Positions 44,116-54,979 are shown, counted from the stretch's first letter. The stretch: 64,000 nt of DNA from Hibiscus mutabilis (GCA_019671005.1 CM033726.1:22257657-22321656); one strand, 5' to 3'. Made by a program: numbers and translations. The notes: a model not told the origin generated them from the sequence alone.

Positions 44116-44635
44116 AAGAGGTCGTCACCTCGAGTGATGAGTTTCCTTCGTGCCGTTTGCTTGATTCAATTTCCGGTCAGTGGTTGAATGCTTGTGGCTG
44201 GTACCGCGTGAATAGCATTGCCTTGATTTGGTCCATGTTTGCCGATGCAGGTTTACTTGCATGTGCATCAATAGTTGCCGAAGCCATTGTTGTTGCCTGG
44301 GCATCGCCAGTTTCTGTTGTGGTTGCTGTGGCGAGTAGTCGGCAGTAAATTTCCTTATCATGGTGGTTGTGAGTCTTGTTGCGGAAAAGAAAATAAAGAA
44401 AACCTGGAAACTAAAGATAATGAAGAAAAATAAAATATATCCTAAAAAATAAAGAGAAAAAATAACAAAAAATAATAGAACAAAATAGTTCAAAAAATAA
44501 AAATAAAAATAAATGTATCAGTAGTTGCCATGGCGTCGAGGGTTGCCGAGGCATGCACATCCATGGTTGCCGCGGCGTCAAGGGTTACCGAGGCGTGCAC
44601 GTCTATGGTTGCCGAGGCGTGCGTATCAGGAGTTG
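44116..44635 (-). other. Low-complexity and GTTGCC-repeat stretch before the 3' UTR
   Basis: Contains A-rich sequence (44380-44515) and GTTGCC-type repeats at 44270-44340 and 44520-44640. The latter are of the same minisatellite type as in Athila pol. The Phe-rich ORF read across 44125-44493 looks like a by-product of the A-rich tract. Confidence 0.6.
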
Positions 44636-45892
44636 CTACGGTGTTGAAGGTTGCCGTTTTCGATACTTCTTATAGTCCATCCGCACCCTCCATCGGGTGA
44701 TAATATTGCCCAAAAAGAGTTTGGCCAATGTGCTTGCCACTACTCCCTTTTGCGTTACCATGGTGGAGGTGTCTTTCTTCTTTGTTCGCTTGTAGTCCAT
44801 GTATACTCTCCACCTTTCTACTATTCCTGGAGGCACAAATATATTAATAGGAAAAATTATATCCATTCTCAACCATTCAATTACCTCATTCTTGTCGACT
44901 TCTATCATGGTTGGATGTAGCCTTTGTTGTCGTGGCAATTGCTGCTCAAGCCAATTGCCGTGGCAATCAGTTGCCAAAATTTGCTGCTCATATTCCATTG
45001 GCAAAGTATTATCATCTCGTTGATCTTGCATGTGGTCGTGTAATTGCCGTGGCAATTGTAGATGAGAGCAATCTACATATTCCTGCTTCAACATCAACGT
45101 TGTAACCTTCTGGGCATCAGGTTCCTCAGAATTTGCTGTAGTATTATTGTTCTCAGCTTCACTGAGTGTTGTCGCGGCATTGCTCTGTTCAGGCTCCTCA
45201 ATCATTGCCGAGGCAATTTGTTGTTCATGCTCATCATGTGTTGGGAAGTCTCTCTCATTGGCATCCTCTTGACTTTGAGGTTCTAGTTGTTCATCACACA
45301 TCGGAGAGATTTCTTGCCTTGGGACGTCAGTATCCCTAGGAATGAATTGTTGGTGCATGTTATCCATGACATATGTGGATCTCCCCAATTGATCTTCTGA
45401 ATCCCCTAAGGTTGCATCCCACTGATCTATCCTCGTATCCATAGATTTTGATAGTTCTCGAATCTCTTCAATTGATCCGTCAAGTCTAGCCAAGGAAGCT
45501 AGTAACGTTTCCTCCAAGGAATTGGAATGCTCGTGAAAATGACTACATTGCCATGGCATATCTGTTGTTGCGGCAAAATTGTTATGGTAAAAAACTTTTT
45601 GAGCTTTTTGACCATACCATGAAGAATTTTGCTGTTGGTTCCCTCTATGGTCCTCCATGTAGTTATATGCACCGAAAATGTGAGGGTAATTTTCAAACAC
45701 ATGATGTTCTCCACACATAGCACAAGATTTTTCCATGGCATAAGTTCTTTGGGCTTTTCTCGGTTGGTATAGGTAATCATCAAAGGGTGCAAGAAAATCT
45801 TGATTGGATTGATTCATATCTTCGAACATCATCTCTCGAATAGATCGGCTTTCATTTCCTGATATGTTGATGTCCCTTAACTTGTAGCGCAC
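44636..45892 (-). CDS. 418-codon chimeric gag-like ORF of Athila derivative B2
   Basis: One of the two long undisrupted ORFs in the window. It begins at Met 45892, about 95 bases inside the primer site. Residues 50-80 have KSCAMCGEHHVFENYP, which matches the Athila gag zinc knuckle except that the last Cys is Tyr. The middle (residues about 120-300) is polar, Gln/Glu/Asp-rich and contains LPRQ and CHGN words encoded by GTTGCC-NN-GGCAA palindromes. Near the end EVIEWLRMDIIFPI and two tandem RWRV-MDYK segments are scraps of the start of Athila RT (compare WRVCMDYRKLNK at 13170). It thus joins the gag C-terminal part to RT N-terminal scraps, with capsid and enzymes missing. It is either a remnant kept open by youth or a small protein useful in trans. 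Function unknown. Confidence 0.7.
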   Translation of the reverse strand: MRYKLRDINISGNESRSIREMMFEDMNQSNQDFLAPFDDYLYQPRKAQRTYAMEKSCAMCGEHHVFENYPHIFGAYNYMEDHRGNQQQNSSWYGQKAQKVFYHNNFAATTDMPWQCSHFHEHSNSLEETLLASLARLDGSIEEIRELSKSMDTRIDQWDATLGDSEDQLGRSTYVMDNMHQQFIPRDTDVPRQEISPMCDEQLEPQSQEDANERDFPTHDEHEQQIASAMIEEPEQSNAATTLSEAENNNTTANSEEPDAQKVTTLMLKQEYVDCSHLQLPRQLHDHMQDQRDDNTLPMEYEQQILATDCHGNWLEQQLPRQQRLHPTMIEVDKNEVIEWLRMDIIFPINIFVPPGIVERWRVYMDYKRTKKKDTSTMVTQKGVVASTLAKLFLGNIITRWRVRMDYKKYRKRQPSTP

Positions 45893-45985
45893 CTATTTTT
45901 TTTTTGATAAAACAAACAAAAAGAAAAGTTAGTAAAACTAATAGAAAAAAATGCAATAACAAAAACAACTAACACCAATTGCCAA

Positions 45986-46009
45986 TCCCCGGCAACGGCG
46001 CCAAAAACT
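45986..46009 (-). promoter_or_regulatory. Primer-binding site of Athila derivative B2 (tRNA-Asp)
   Basis: TCCCCGGCAACGGCGCCA on the plus strand (45986-46003) equals the 3' end of plant tRNA-Asp(GUC) including CCA, so 18 bases can pair. Six bases separate it from the LTR. This is the usual Athila primer. It is the only intact copy here; at 15852 just the outer bases survive. Confidence 0.92.
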
Positions 46010-47520
46010 TGTTGCGTGTAATAAGTGCTACGCAAATGTGCAAGTATACACGTTGCAAGTAATAAAGTGATATGAGTATCGAGTATCGTCTCCACGGGGA
46101 TTGGTTTGGGCCACTTTGCTTAAGTTACTGCACTGAAAATAAAAACACAATTGATAATAGAGGTTTTAATTAACGAGAAAAGTAAAAGCAATAAACTAAA
46201 AGAATAGATGAAAGAAAAAGAGAGAATAGGTCAGGTTATCGTGAGTTGAGGTGTGATAGCCGATTGGATCGTCTTGGTAAAAGAGTGCACGGGCAACTCA
46301 GTTGCCGTGACAACTTACTGTGGGGGTTGCCTTGGCAACTAATCGATGGTTGCCTGGCAACTAGTTGGGCAACTACTTGGGCGTCTGGGCAGCAACTTCA
46401 AGGTTCGGCAGAGCGTTCTTCAATGGTTTCTTCTTATCCCTAAGTCGAAACTCTAGCTACTTGTGCATGCCTTGATAATACATCCCTGCGTGAATCAAGG
46501 GTGAACAACAACCAATCTTGCGCTCCTCTTAGCCGTTGAAATCCTTAACTTATTCCTAAGCCGGATTAATCTTCACCATCAATAGATTGAATAAAGACAA
46601 TACTCATTCGTTTCTTGAATCTAACTCTCCCGATATTAGATAAATAGATGAAGTTACGAGATCCTCTCCCAATTCACTCGCAAACAAGAATAAAAACCAA
46701 GAATGAGTAAACCTTGAATTGAAAGTGCAAACTCTTATTACCTAAACAGAATCCAATTGTTTCTCACAACAACAAAACACAATAACCCCAACCAATCAAG
46801 TTAGTTCATGGTTGGGTTCAAAAGATATACAAAGAATAATCCCCAAACCATGAATCTAGTGGAAGCAAAGAAGAAGAAGAAATCGAACTTTCTCCCTCCT
46901 TGCTATCTTGTCGAAATTTCTCTATTTTTCTCTCTATGGATTGTCGAAATCTCCTTGCTATTTATAGGGCTAGGCGAAAGTCCTTCTTTGAGGAGGAGTT
47001 TAAGTTGGAATTAAATTATCTTTAAAGAATATAATTCTTTATTATAATTGTATTCCTACTAGAACTTCTCCTATCTTCTTGGAATTTAATTCTTCTTTAA
47101 TCTCTGCATGGAAATCAAATTCCTTTGGGTTTGGGCTTTCCTCCACGTCATCTCGGGCTTGTATAGTCATTAATTTCGACATCCCTATTTCATTTTCTCT
47201 TTGTCGACAATTGCCATGGCAACTGGCTCGGCGTCTCCTTCGTGCATTGCCCTGGCAACTAGCTCGGCATATCCTTCATGCATTGCCCTGGCAACTAGCT
47301 CGGCATTGCTTTGGCAAGTGATCCTGCACATACACACACAAAAACACACCAAAGCAGCATCTTTTTCCACAAAAATCACCAAGTTATGTAATCAAACTCA
47401 ACAGTGGAAAGAAACATGAATTAATGCATGAATAACTAATTATGCAACTAATATGAGCTTAAGTCTAACAATAATATGAGTAAAAAGGGTAATAAAAATA
47501 GTACTTTTGAACACTTATCA
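46010..47520 (-). repeat. 5' LTR of Athila derivative B2
   Basis: 1511 bp, nearly the same as 41720-43244 apart from scattered substitutions and a few small indels. TATA box CCTATAAATAG on the minus strand at 46958-46968. Confidence 0.93.
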
Positions 47521-48065
47521 AGAACTTCACATGAGGTGAATACCTACCCAAATTGAAAAAAGGTAATATGCTTATTGATTTGATATCTTAATATGGAGCT
47601 ATGCCCACTTTTTATGAATATGATATGTTAAATGTGAAAGCCTTGGTTTTGAGTCAGTCTTAGGTATAGATAGCATGTCGTAGAGTCCATAAAGCTCATG
47701 TTTGGGGTGGACTATGGTCCTTAATTGGCCACAGTATGAGGGAAGTTATGTGGTCACTTGGCTACAATAGGAGGAATTGACTCGTACTATGAGTACTATT
47801 TTTATTTGGCGATAGTTGGTTGGGGATTCGTGTACCTAGACTATATTCGATTCTCAAGGCTATGTTAATAAGAATCCATGAAGACTTATAAGTTAAATGT
47901 AAAGATTTGTAATAACTTGCACAACAAGTAATAAATCAATATCATGAATCTTAAAATCCTTATAGAAGAATGCATGCTTCGAATGAGAACATGTTTATAG
48001 TATACATTAAATATTATTGAGCTAAAATAGTTACATTATACACATTTGGTGGATTTTTCTATGAT
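47521..48065 (+). repeat. Chromovirus C 3' LTR, second part (3' end missing)
   Basis: Continues the C LTR from AGAACTTCACATGAGG (compare 30963-31520) and stops at GATCATGA. About 1 kb of LTR present at 31520-32519 is missing. Confidence 0.9.
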
Positions 48066-48105
48066 CATGAAGACTTATAAGTTAAATGTAAAGATTTGTA
48101 ATAAC
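48066..48105 (+). other. 40-bp filler segment at a deletion junction
   Basis: CATGAAGACTTATAAGTTAA and the next 20 bases repeat 47877-47916 exactly, 189 bp upstream. They sit between the broken C LTR and the broken D LTR. The shared CATGA at the left edge suggests template switching during end repair. Confidence 0.85.
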
Positions 48106-48358
48106 CTGCAAATTTCCTGTATTTGCAATTTGGTCCCTAAATTGTAAATGTGATCAATTAGATGTCAAAATGATGCCCGTTTGAGGTGGGGTTATACCTG
48201 AGTGACGCATGTACACGTTGGACTAATAATTGGCATATAGACAAGTTAAAAAGAAAAAAATGGACCAAGCTTTGTTGAATCTCTTCGGTTTGCTATGGCA
48301 AACCTAATGTAGCTTTCTTGATTCGGTCTGGCGGCTAGACCGGGTCAAGGGGGTTATA
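48106..48358 (+). repeat. Chromovirus D 5' LTR, last 250 bp
   Basis: Matches 56438-56692 of the 3' LTR (TGCAAATTTCCT...TTTGCAATTTGGTCCC to GTCAAGGGGGTTA). The rest has been deleted with the right part of the C LTR. The terminal CA has changed to TA. Confidence 0.88.
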
Positions 48359-48378
48359 TTTGGTGGTATTAGAGCCAG
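48359..48378 (+). promoter_or_regulatory. Primer-binding site of element D (altered)
   Basis: TGGTATTAGAGCC at 48365, the tRNA-Met site with one C-to-T change. Confidence 0.8.
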
Positions 48379-48648
48379 GTTTGGTTTGATTGGGAGGTTG
48401 TTGTGTTCTTGTCATGTTTGATTTGCATGGTGATTGTTGTATGTATGCTGGTTGATATGCACGGCGATTGATATATGCATGTTGGTTGTAAATGCCATAT
48501 AGGGGAAGTTTTGGGGGTACCCATTGCCTTATTATTATAGTATAGAATGTTTTGATTGTTGAAATCGAAGTCTTGGATCCTTGCTTGAGGCTGGCCTGAC
48601 TGTTTTTGTTTTGAAATGATTATCATGCCTTAGATATATTTTAGCACG

Positions 48649-49929
48649 ATGGGACCGAGGAGAGAGTTGCGATCTAGTGCGATTGCTGCTGCCGTTGGGC
48701 AGGATGATGAATGAGAGGTTGTACCTCCTAGAGGGTTGCCACCGCCCCTACCTAATCCACATGAGAGAGTAGAGCAAGTACCACTAGTGCCGGCTAGGCC
48801 AGGAGCGGGTAATATGGCACTGCTAATTTAGTCCATGACCGGTGCATTTCAGGCAGCAGTTGTGGGTGTTCGTGTGCCAGCACCACCGGTTGATGGGCAA
48901 GGTTTTCCACTTGAGCGTCTTCGTAGTTTGGGCCGAGTTGAGTTTCGAGGGTTATCGCCTGAGGCCTCTGAGGGTTGGTTGGCTAGTACTTAGAGGATAC
49001 TGGGTCAGACGGGGTGTATCGATGCTCGTAAGCTGGGCTGTGTTGTTTCCCTGCTACAGGGTGATGCTTATACATGGTGGACTACCACGATATTCGGTGT
49101 GGCGACTAAGAAGGTGTCTTGGGAGTTCTTCTGTGAGGTTATTAGTAAGAAGTTTTTGGGAGTCCAATACCAGGACGAGAAGAAGCGTGAGTTCATGGCT
49201 TTGGTATAGGGTAATATGTCTGTTGTGGAATAAGAGCTGCAGTACGTGAGGTTGAGTTGGTATGCACCTGAGTTGGTTCCTGACGAGCGTACCTGATGTG
49301 ATAATTTCCGTTATGGGCTTGTGCAGGATGTTAAGACATACATGCTTGCTGCTGATTATACTGACTTTGATGTGATAGCTTCGCGAGCCAAGGATGTGGA
49401 GCAGAATTTGGGCTTGGCTTCTGGATCGCAAGATGTTAGCTCGGGTAAGAGGGCTGTTGATTCAGGTTATAACGGTGGTAAGGCCAAGAGACATCGTGAC
49501 AGGAGGTTTTGCCCGAAGCTAAGGCATGGCGGAGGTGTTATGGGACGTGAAGTCCAGGGGCAGGGTGCCCAGGTTAGAGCTCTATTTAGTACCTGCTGGG
49601 TTTGTGGATCCCGAGACCATTTGAGGCGAGATTGCCCACGGTTGGCCAGGGAAGGTCAGGCGCCTGCGCCTGTTGTTGCTAATGCTTGTTGGAGTTGCGG
49701 GTCAGGTGATCATTAGAGGCGTGATTGTTTGTTGTTGGCTTGTGGTGGGCAGGATGTTGCACCTATTGTTGCTCTGCAACAGGGTCATGGTCGTGGCCGT
49801 GAACTGTTTCATCATCGAGATATGGGACAAAGGACTGTGGCTTATATTGTTGCTATCTAGCCCGAGGGAGGTGGACCGGCTAGAGTGTATACACACCGTG
49901 AAGGTCGCAATGACACCGATGTGATTGCA
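48649..49929 (+). pseudogene. Chromovirus D gag with many stop codons
   Basis: One plus frame from ATG at 48649 can be followed into protease without a shift, interrupted by stops, most of them TAG where CAG or TGG is expected (for example 48829, 48991, 49207). The gag core around 48940-49190 reads GRVEFRGLSPEASEGWL, then YTWWTTTIFGVATKKVSWEFF and SKKFLGVQYQDEKKREFM. Two CCHC zinc knuckles follow at about 49595-49725 (CWVCGSRDHLRRDC and CWSCGSGDH, stop, RRDC). It would assemble particles and bind RNA. The frame, shared with pol, matches the single gag-pol ORF layout of Tekay-type chromoviruses. Confidence 0.9.
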
Positions 49930-50440
49930 GGTACTTTTACCCTTTAGTCTCTGTCGTTGTATTCATTGGTTGATTATGGTTCTACTCATCCATACATTCT
50001 GAGTGAGCATGCTGAGTTGCTTGATATATATGTTGAAATTCTTAATGTGGGTGTTAGAGTGACTAGTTCTCTTGGAGAGATAGTCATCCTTAGGAGGTTG
50101 TATCGAAGGTGTCCACTGATGGTTCAAGGATATGTGTTTGCCGTAGACTTGATGGAGTTGTCATTCCATGGTTTTGATGTGATTTTGGGTATAGATTGGT
50201 TGACCGAACATCGGGCTGTGGTGGATTTTGAGACCAAACGAATATACTTGAGGTTGTAGGATGATTATGAGATGGTGGTTGTTGGTGAGAATGCCAAGTT
50301 TTTGTCTAATGTTGTTTAAGCTTTGGAAGCGAGTCAGATGTTGGATTCGGGATGTCAGGCTTTTTTAGCCTATGTTATGAATCTTGAATAAAAGGAGTTG
50401 AGGGTATAGGATGTTCACACCGTATGTGAGTTTTCGAGTA
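49930..50440 (+). pseudogene. Chromovirus D protease
   Basis: Same frame as gag. The active site reads YSLVDYGSTHPYILSEHAEL (Asp kept, Ser after it changed to Tyr). Then come VFAVDLMELSFHGFDVILGIDWLTEH and the linker to RT. Stops at 50258, 50318, 50388 and 50407, again mainly TAG/TAA at Gln-like positions, break it. Confidence 0.88.
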
Positions 50441-51262
50441 TTTTTCCGGAGGAGTTGCCGGGGTTGCCACTTGACCGTGAGGTAGAGTTTGGCATCGAGG
50501 TTTTTGTAGGTATAGTACCAGTATCGATTGCTCCATACCACATGGTTCTAAAGGAATTGAAGGAGTTGAAGATGCAATTGCAGGAGTTGTTTGATCGGGG
50601 CTTTATTAGACCAAGTATTTCACCGTGGGGAGCGTCAGTGCTGTTTGTTAAGAAGAAAGATGGTACATTGCGGACGTGTATAGATTACCGACAGCTGAAT
50701 AAGTTGATAATAAAGAACAAGTATCCCTTTCCGCGGATTGACGATCTATTTGATCAGTTCAGAGGAGTGGTGTTTTCCAAGATAGATTTGAGGTCAGGGT
50801 ATTATCAGTTAAACGTGAAGGAGGTGGATGTGCCCAAAATAGCTTTCAGTACAAGATACGAGCGTTACGAGTTCCTTCTTATGCCGTTTAGGTTGACCAA
50901 TCCACCAGCTACTTTTATGGACATGATGAATCGATTGTTCTATGAGTTTTGGATTAGTTTGTGGTGGTGTTTATCGACGATATCCTTGTGTACTCTCGTT
51001 CCGAGGAGGATCATGATAACCATTTGCGGATTGTGCTTTAGAAACTGATGGAGTATCAGTTGTATGCTAAGTTAAGCAAAAGTGAGTTTTGGCTTAAGGA
51101 AATTGTGTTTCTTGGGAATATTGTGTCGACCGAAGGAATTCGTGTTGATCCGCATAAGGTTGAGGCTATAATGGGTTTGAAGGAGCCCAAGTCTGTGACG
51201 AAAGTTAGGAGTTTCCTCAGTTTGGCGGGTTACTACCAGATGTTTGTGGAAGGGTTCTCAGT
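50441..51262 (+). pseudogene. Chromovirus D reverse transcriptase
   Basis: Frame 50455-51048 starts with ELPGLPLDREVEFGIEV and has FVKKKDGTLRTCIDYRQLN, NKYPFPRIDDLFDQF, FSKIDLRSGYYQLN (first catalytic Asp) and LLMPFRLTNPPATF. A frameshift near 50945 precedes the YxDD box. In the other frame the box still reads VFIDDILVYS, the only chromovirus copy here that keeps both Asp residues. The continuation AKLSKSEFWLKEIVFLGNIVSTEGIRVDPHK runs in frame 51048-51278. A second shift follows near 51258. Confidence 0.9.
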
Positions 51263-51775
51263 GTGGCAGCTCCATTAACAAAGTTGCTACAGAAGAATGT
51301 TAGGTTTGAGTGGACAGAGGATAGGCAGCGAGCTTTCGAAAGATTGAAGGAAGCCTTGACGCGAGCTCCGATCTTGGTTCAACCAGAATCGGGGAAGGAG
51401 TTCATTGTTTACAGTGATGCGTCGTATGTTGGGCTGGGTTGCATGTTGATGTAGGAGGGTATGGTAGTGGCATATGCATCTAGGCAGTTGAAGGTGCATG
51501 AACATAACTACCCTACTCATGATCTTGAGCTGGCAGCAGTGGTGTTTGCCTTAAAGATGTGGAGGCATTACCTTTATGGTGAGAAATGTGTGGTTTACAC
51601 AGATCACAAGAGCTTGAAATATTTGATGCCATAGAAGGAGCTGAATCTTAGGCAACGTAGATGGTTGGAGTTGCTTAAGGATTATGATTTGACCATTGAG
51701 TATCATCCGGGGAAAGCCAATGTTGTGGCAGATGCTTTGAGTAGGAAAGCAGTTATGGAGTTGAGAGCTATGTTT
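51263..51775 (+). pseudogene. Chromovirus D RNase H
   Basis: Frame beginning 51263 with APLTKLLQKNVRFEWTEDRQ, KEFIVYSDASYVGLGCMLM (Asp), a TAG, YASRQLKVHEHNYPTHDLELAAVVFALK (Glu), VVYTDHKSLKYLM (Asp), a TAG, and GKANVVADALSRK (Asp). All acidic residues are readable; the two stops are TAG in place of CAG. Confidence 0.9.
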
Positions 51776-52660
51776 GCTCGGTTGAGTGTGACAAATGGCG
51801 GAGGTTTGTTGGCCGAGTTGCAAGTGAAGTCGCCCTTGTCGCAGTCGATTAAGGAGAAGCAATCGTATGATGGGAGTTTGGTACCTCATGTAGAAGATAT
51901 CAGGGATTGAAACCCTACAGAATTTCATTTCAACGATGATGGGGTGTTGTGTTTCAAAGGTCGAATAGTGGTGCCTGAGGACGAAGAGTCGAGGCGTACT
52001 ATTTTGACTGAGGCACACTCTAGTCCTTTTGCTATGCATCCCGATAATACTAAGATGTATCGAGGGTTGAAGGAGGAGTACTATTGGATTGGACTGAAGA
52101 AAGATGTAGCTGATTTTGTAGCTCGGTGCATGGTTTGTCAATGGGTAAAAGCTGAGCATCAGTTTCCTTCCAGGTTGTTGCAACCATTGAAGATACCAGA
52201 ATGGAAGTGGGAAAGAATCACCATAGATTTTGTGTCTGGGTTGCCTTTGACGCCGACCAAAAAGGATTCCATCTGGGTGATGTAGATCAGTTTACAAAGT
52301 GTGCGCATTTTGTGCCAATGCATACTACGTATACCTTGGATAGGTTGGCTGAGCTGTACATCTATGAGATTGTGCGTTTGCAGGGGGTGCCCAAATCTAT
52401 AGTTTCGGATAGAGATTCAAGGTTCATCGTAAGGTTTTGGGTGAGTTTGCATCGTGCCTTGGGGACCCGATTGAGTTTTAGTGCCTTGCATCATCCGTAG
52501 ACAGATGGCCAGTCAAAGCGTGTGATTCAGGTTCTTGAGGATATGCTAAGGTGTTGTGTGATTGAGTATCAGGGAACGTGGGAGAAGCAGTTGTCGTTGG
52601 TGGAGTTCGCTTACAATAACATTTATCATTCTAACATACAAATGGCACCTTATGAGGCGT
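51776..52660 (+). pseudogene. Chromovirus D integrase, catalytic Glu replaced
   Basis: The zinc finger is at 51995-52145 (HSSPFAMHPDNTKMY and CMVCQWVKAEHQ). The core has ITIDFVSGLPLTP (first Asp) and, after a frameshift near 52281, IVSDRDSRF (second Asp). HP, stop, TDGQSKRVIQ follows at 52494-52530. The third catalytic residue, normally Glu in QSERVIQ, is Lys (AAG, a G-to-A change). A further shift lies near 52655. Confidence 0.88.
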
Positions 52661-53273
52661 ATTGAAGGAAATGTCGTACGCCCGTGTGCTGGGCAGAAGC
52701 GGGGGAAAGTTTGTGTCGATGCCCAATGTTCTGAAAGGCACCACCAAAAAGGTAAAGTTGATATGTGAGTGCTTAAAAGCAGCTGCTGATCGCCAAAAAT
52801 CCTATGCGGATTTTAAATGTAGGGATATAGAATATGTTGTGGGTGATAAAGTGTTTTTGAAGGTGTCACCTTGGAAGAAGGTGTTGCATTTTGGGCGGAA
52901 AGGGAAGCTTAGCCCGAGGTTCATTAGACCGTACGAGTTTGTTGAGCGAGTGGGTCCTGTTGCGTATTGTTTGAGGTTACCTCCGGAGCTGGGAAAGATT
53001 CATGATGTGTTTCACGTTTCGGTGTTGTGGAGGTATAGGTCGGATCCATCGCACATCATGATGGTGGAAGAGATTGAGTTGAGATCGGATCTCTCTTATG
53101 ACGAGGAACCAGTAGAGATTCTTGATACCAGCGATAAAGTGCTCTGTGGCAAAACAGTCGAGTTGGTTAAGGTGTTGTGGAAGCACCGCGGTGTGGAGGA
53201 GGCCACGTGGGAGCGTAAGTCAGATATGTTGAACCAGTTTTCGCACCTGTTTCCTCCAAGTAAATTTTGAGGA
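52661..53273 (+). pseudogene. Chromovirus D integrase C-terminus and chromodomain
   Basis: Open 202-codon frame. KVFLKVSPWKKVLHFGRKGKLSPRFIRPYEFVER and IHDVFHVSVLWRYRSDPSHI are followed by the chromodomain DEEPVEILDTSDKVLCGKTV, VLWKHRGVEEATWERKSDM, and NQFSHLFPPSKF before the stop. Next is the polypurine tract. The aromatic residues that contact methyl-lysine in classical chromodomains are not all present, as in most chromovirus group II chromodomains. Confidence 0.9.
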
Positions 53274-53284
53274 CGAAATTTCTT

Positions 53285-53299
53285 AAGTGGGGGGAGAGT
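53285..53299 (+). promoter_or_regulatory. Polypurine tract of element D
   Basis: AAGTGGGGGGAGAGT directly before TGTAACGCCCC. Confidence 0.85.
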
Positions 53300-54979
53300 T
53301 GTAACGCCCCGATTTTAGGGCTTAGCGGTTTAGTGGGTTATTAGACGATTCGGTGGATTAGAGTAGAGATTCAAGTCGGTTTCGGTATCGTATATTTTTT
53401 GTGCTGGAAAAATTATGGGAAAATGTTTAAAATCATTATTAATTATATATTTAATAATGGTGGAGTCAATTTTGAAAAATTAGTTTTGGACGGTGGATAT
53501 TTTGGTTAGTGACCAAAATGAAAGTTTTGAAAATTGTGATTTTCTAGTGACTAAAATGAAATGGATCAAATACTTATAATCTTTAAGGAGCTATTTTACC
53601 AATTTGTTTTTGAAGGTTTCTCCCTTAATTTAACTAATTTAAACATGTGCTTTAATTAATAATTAAAGTGGATTTTGTTAAAATGGTAGTTATCTTTTCT
53701 TAAACAAAAATCACGTCATTTTCTCTCAACTTTTTCTCTTTATTCTCTCCTCAGCCAAACGCTCAAATTTTATCAAATTTCCAGAGGTGAGGTGGTTTCT
53801 AACTTGATTTTATTGTTTCAAATTATTTTACAAAGACTGTTTATACAAAATCTCGCATTAAACTTGTGATTTCTTAGCTTTTCACAAATCAATTGAGGGA
53901 GAAACTTCACAATAAGGGTAAGGTCCGAGATCGCCTCTATTGTATGGTTCTTTATTGAAATTCCCAAGCATTTGATCCTTGCTTTTGCATTTCTAATATG
54001 ATTTTCTAATGATTTAATGATATCTTTGGGTAAAATGAGTTGGTTCGTGAATTGAACCTGATTTCCAGTAAGTAATGGTGATGTGATTCATATTTTGGAT
54101 GTTTAACAATGTTGACAAGTGATTTTTATCAATGGAATCCCGAAACATAAGAGTCTATATTTGTTTAGGGTGTTAGTTTTGAGGTTTTGTGTTGAATCTA
54201 TGGTGGAAGGGTTGCTGGAGGAGGTAGGTTGTCTTGGATCTGTTTTTAGATGTGTTCTAGTGTTGAAAATGATGCTAGGATGATAGATGTTGGCTGGGTT
54301 GTGAAACGAAGTGTTTTGGTTATGTTTTCGTTTGTTGTAGAGGGTTAATTGTGAGGGTTTTGTGGGAGTCTGAGAAGGATTGTGGTTGATGTGTTTGGAA
54401 TGCATTATGATGCATTAATCCTCTGTTGTTTTGTGGTCAAAATAGGGGAGGTTGATCCAGAAGTGATTGGAGAAGCGTAGGAGGCTTCGGATACTTGTTC
54501 TCGCATCGGCGAATCGAGTTTCGCGTATCGATGAGTGAAAACGTGGTTTAAAGCGTTTTGATGTTTTGAGAATAGAGTTTTGGGAGTTATGGTAGAACTT
54601 GAAACACTTACCTAGACTCAGAAGTAAGTATAAAGTGGATTTCTCTCTCATACGTGCTAGTTTGAAATGGTTTTATGCACTTGTTTTAATTTACATGTTA
54701 CCTACTATTTAAGCATGTTTTAAAGTATTTGATATACTATTTTTAAGCAAGAAATGTTGAAGGATGCATATGGTAAGTGATCCTTGTAAGTATGTGGTTT
54801 ATACATGTGTTTTAAAGCATGTGATGTTTCTTTGGAAAAATGGTTTGGTGAATGCTTGTTAAAATAGTGAGGTAAATGGAAAATAGTTAATTTTATTGGC
54901 AAGTGATGTGGTTTTAAAATTGTTATCGGATATAGTTGGCCGGCCATAGGATTGAGTGCACTGTAAAATAAGTCGCCCT

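Larger units (their letters stand above)
41720..47520 (-). mobile_element. Athila derivative B2: complete nonautonomous element
   Basis: Flanked by target duplication AGAAC (41715-41719 and 47521-47525), with two nearly matching LTRs (41720-43244 and 46010-47520), primer site and polypurine tract all in place. The internal region is only about 2.8 kb and lacks protease, RT, RNase H, integrase and the post-pol ORF. It is the only structurally complete element in the window. The high similarity of its LTRs suggests it is the youngest. It must have been moved by proteins from a related Athila. Confidence 0.95.

Noticed and set aside
44125..44493. Minus-strand ORF starting with a hydrophobic run
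   Set aside because: The hydrophobic part comes from an A-rich low-complexity tract and the rest from GTTGCC repeats; no homology in the sibling copies.
45986..46003. Possible tRNA-Asp gene fragment
   Set aside because: Only the 18-base 3' end matches and it lies next to an LTR, so it is a primer-binding site.
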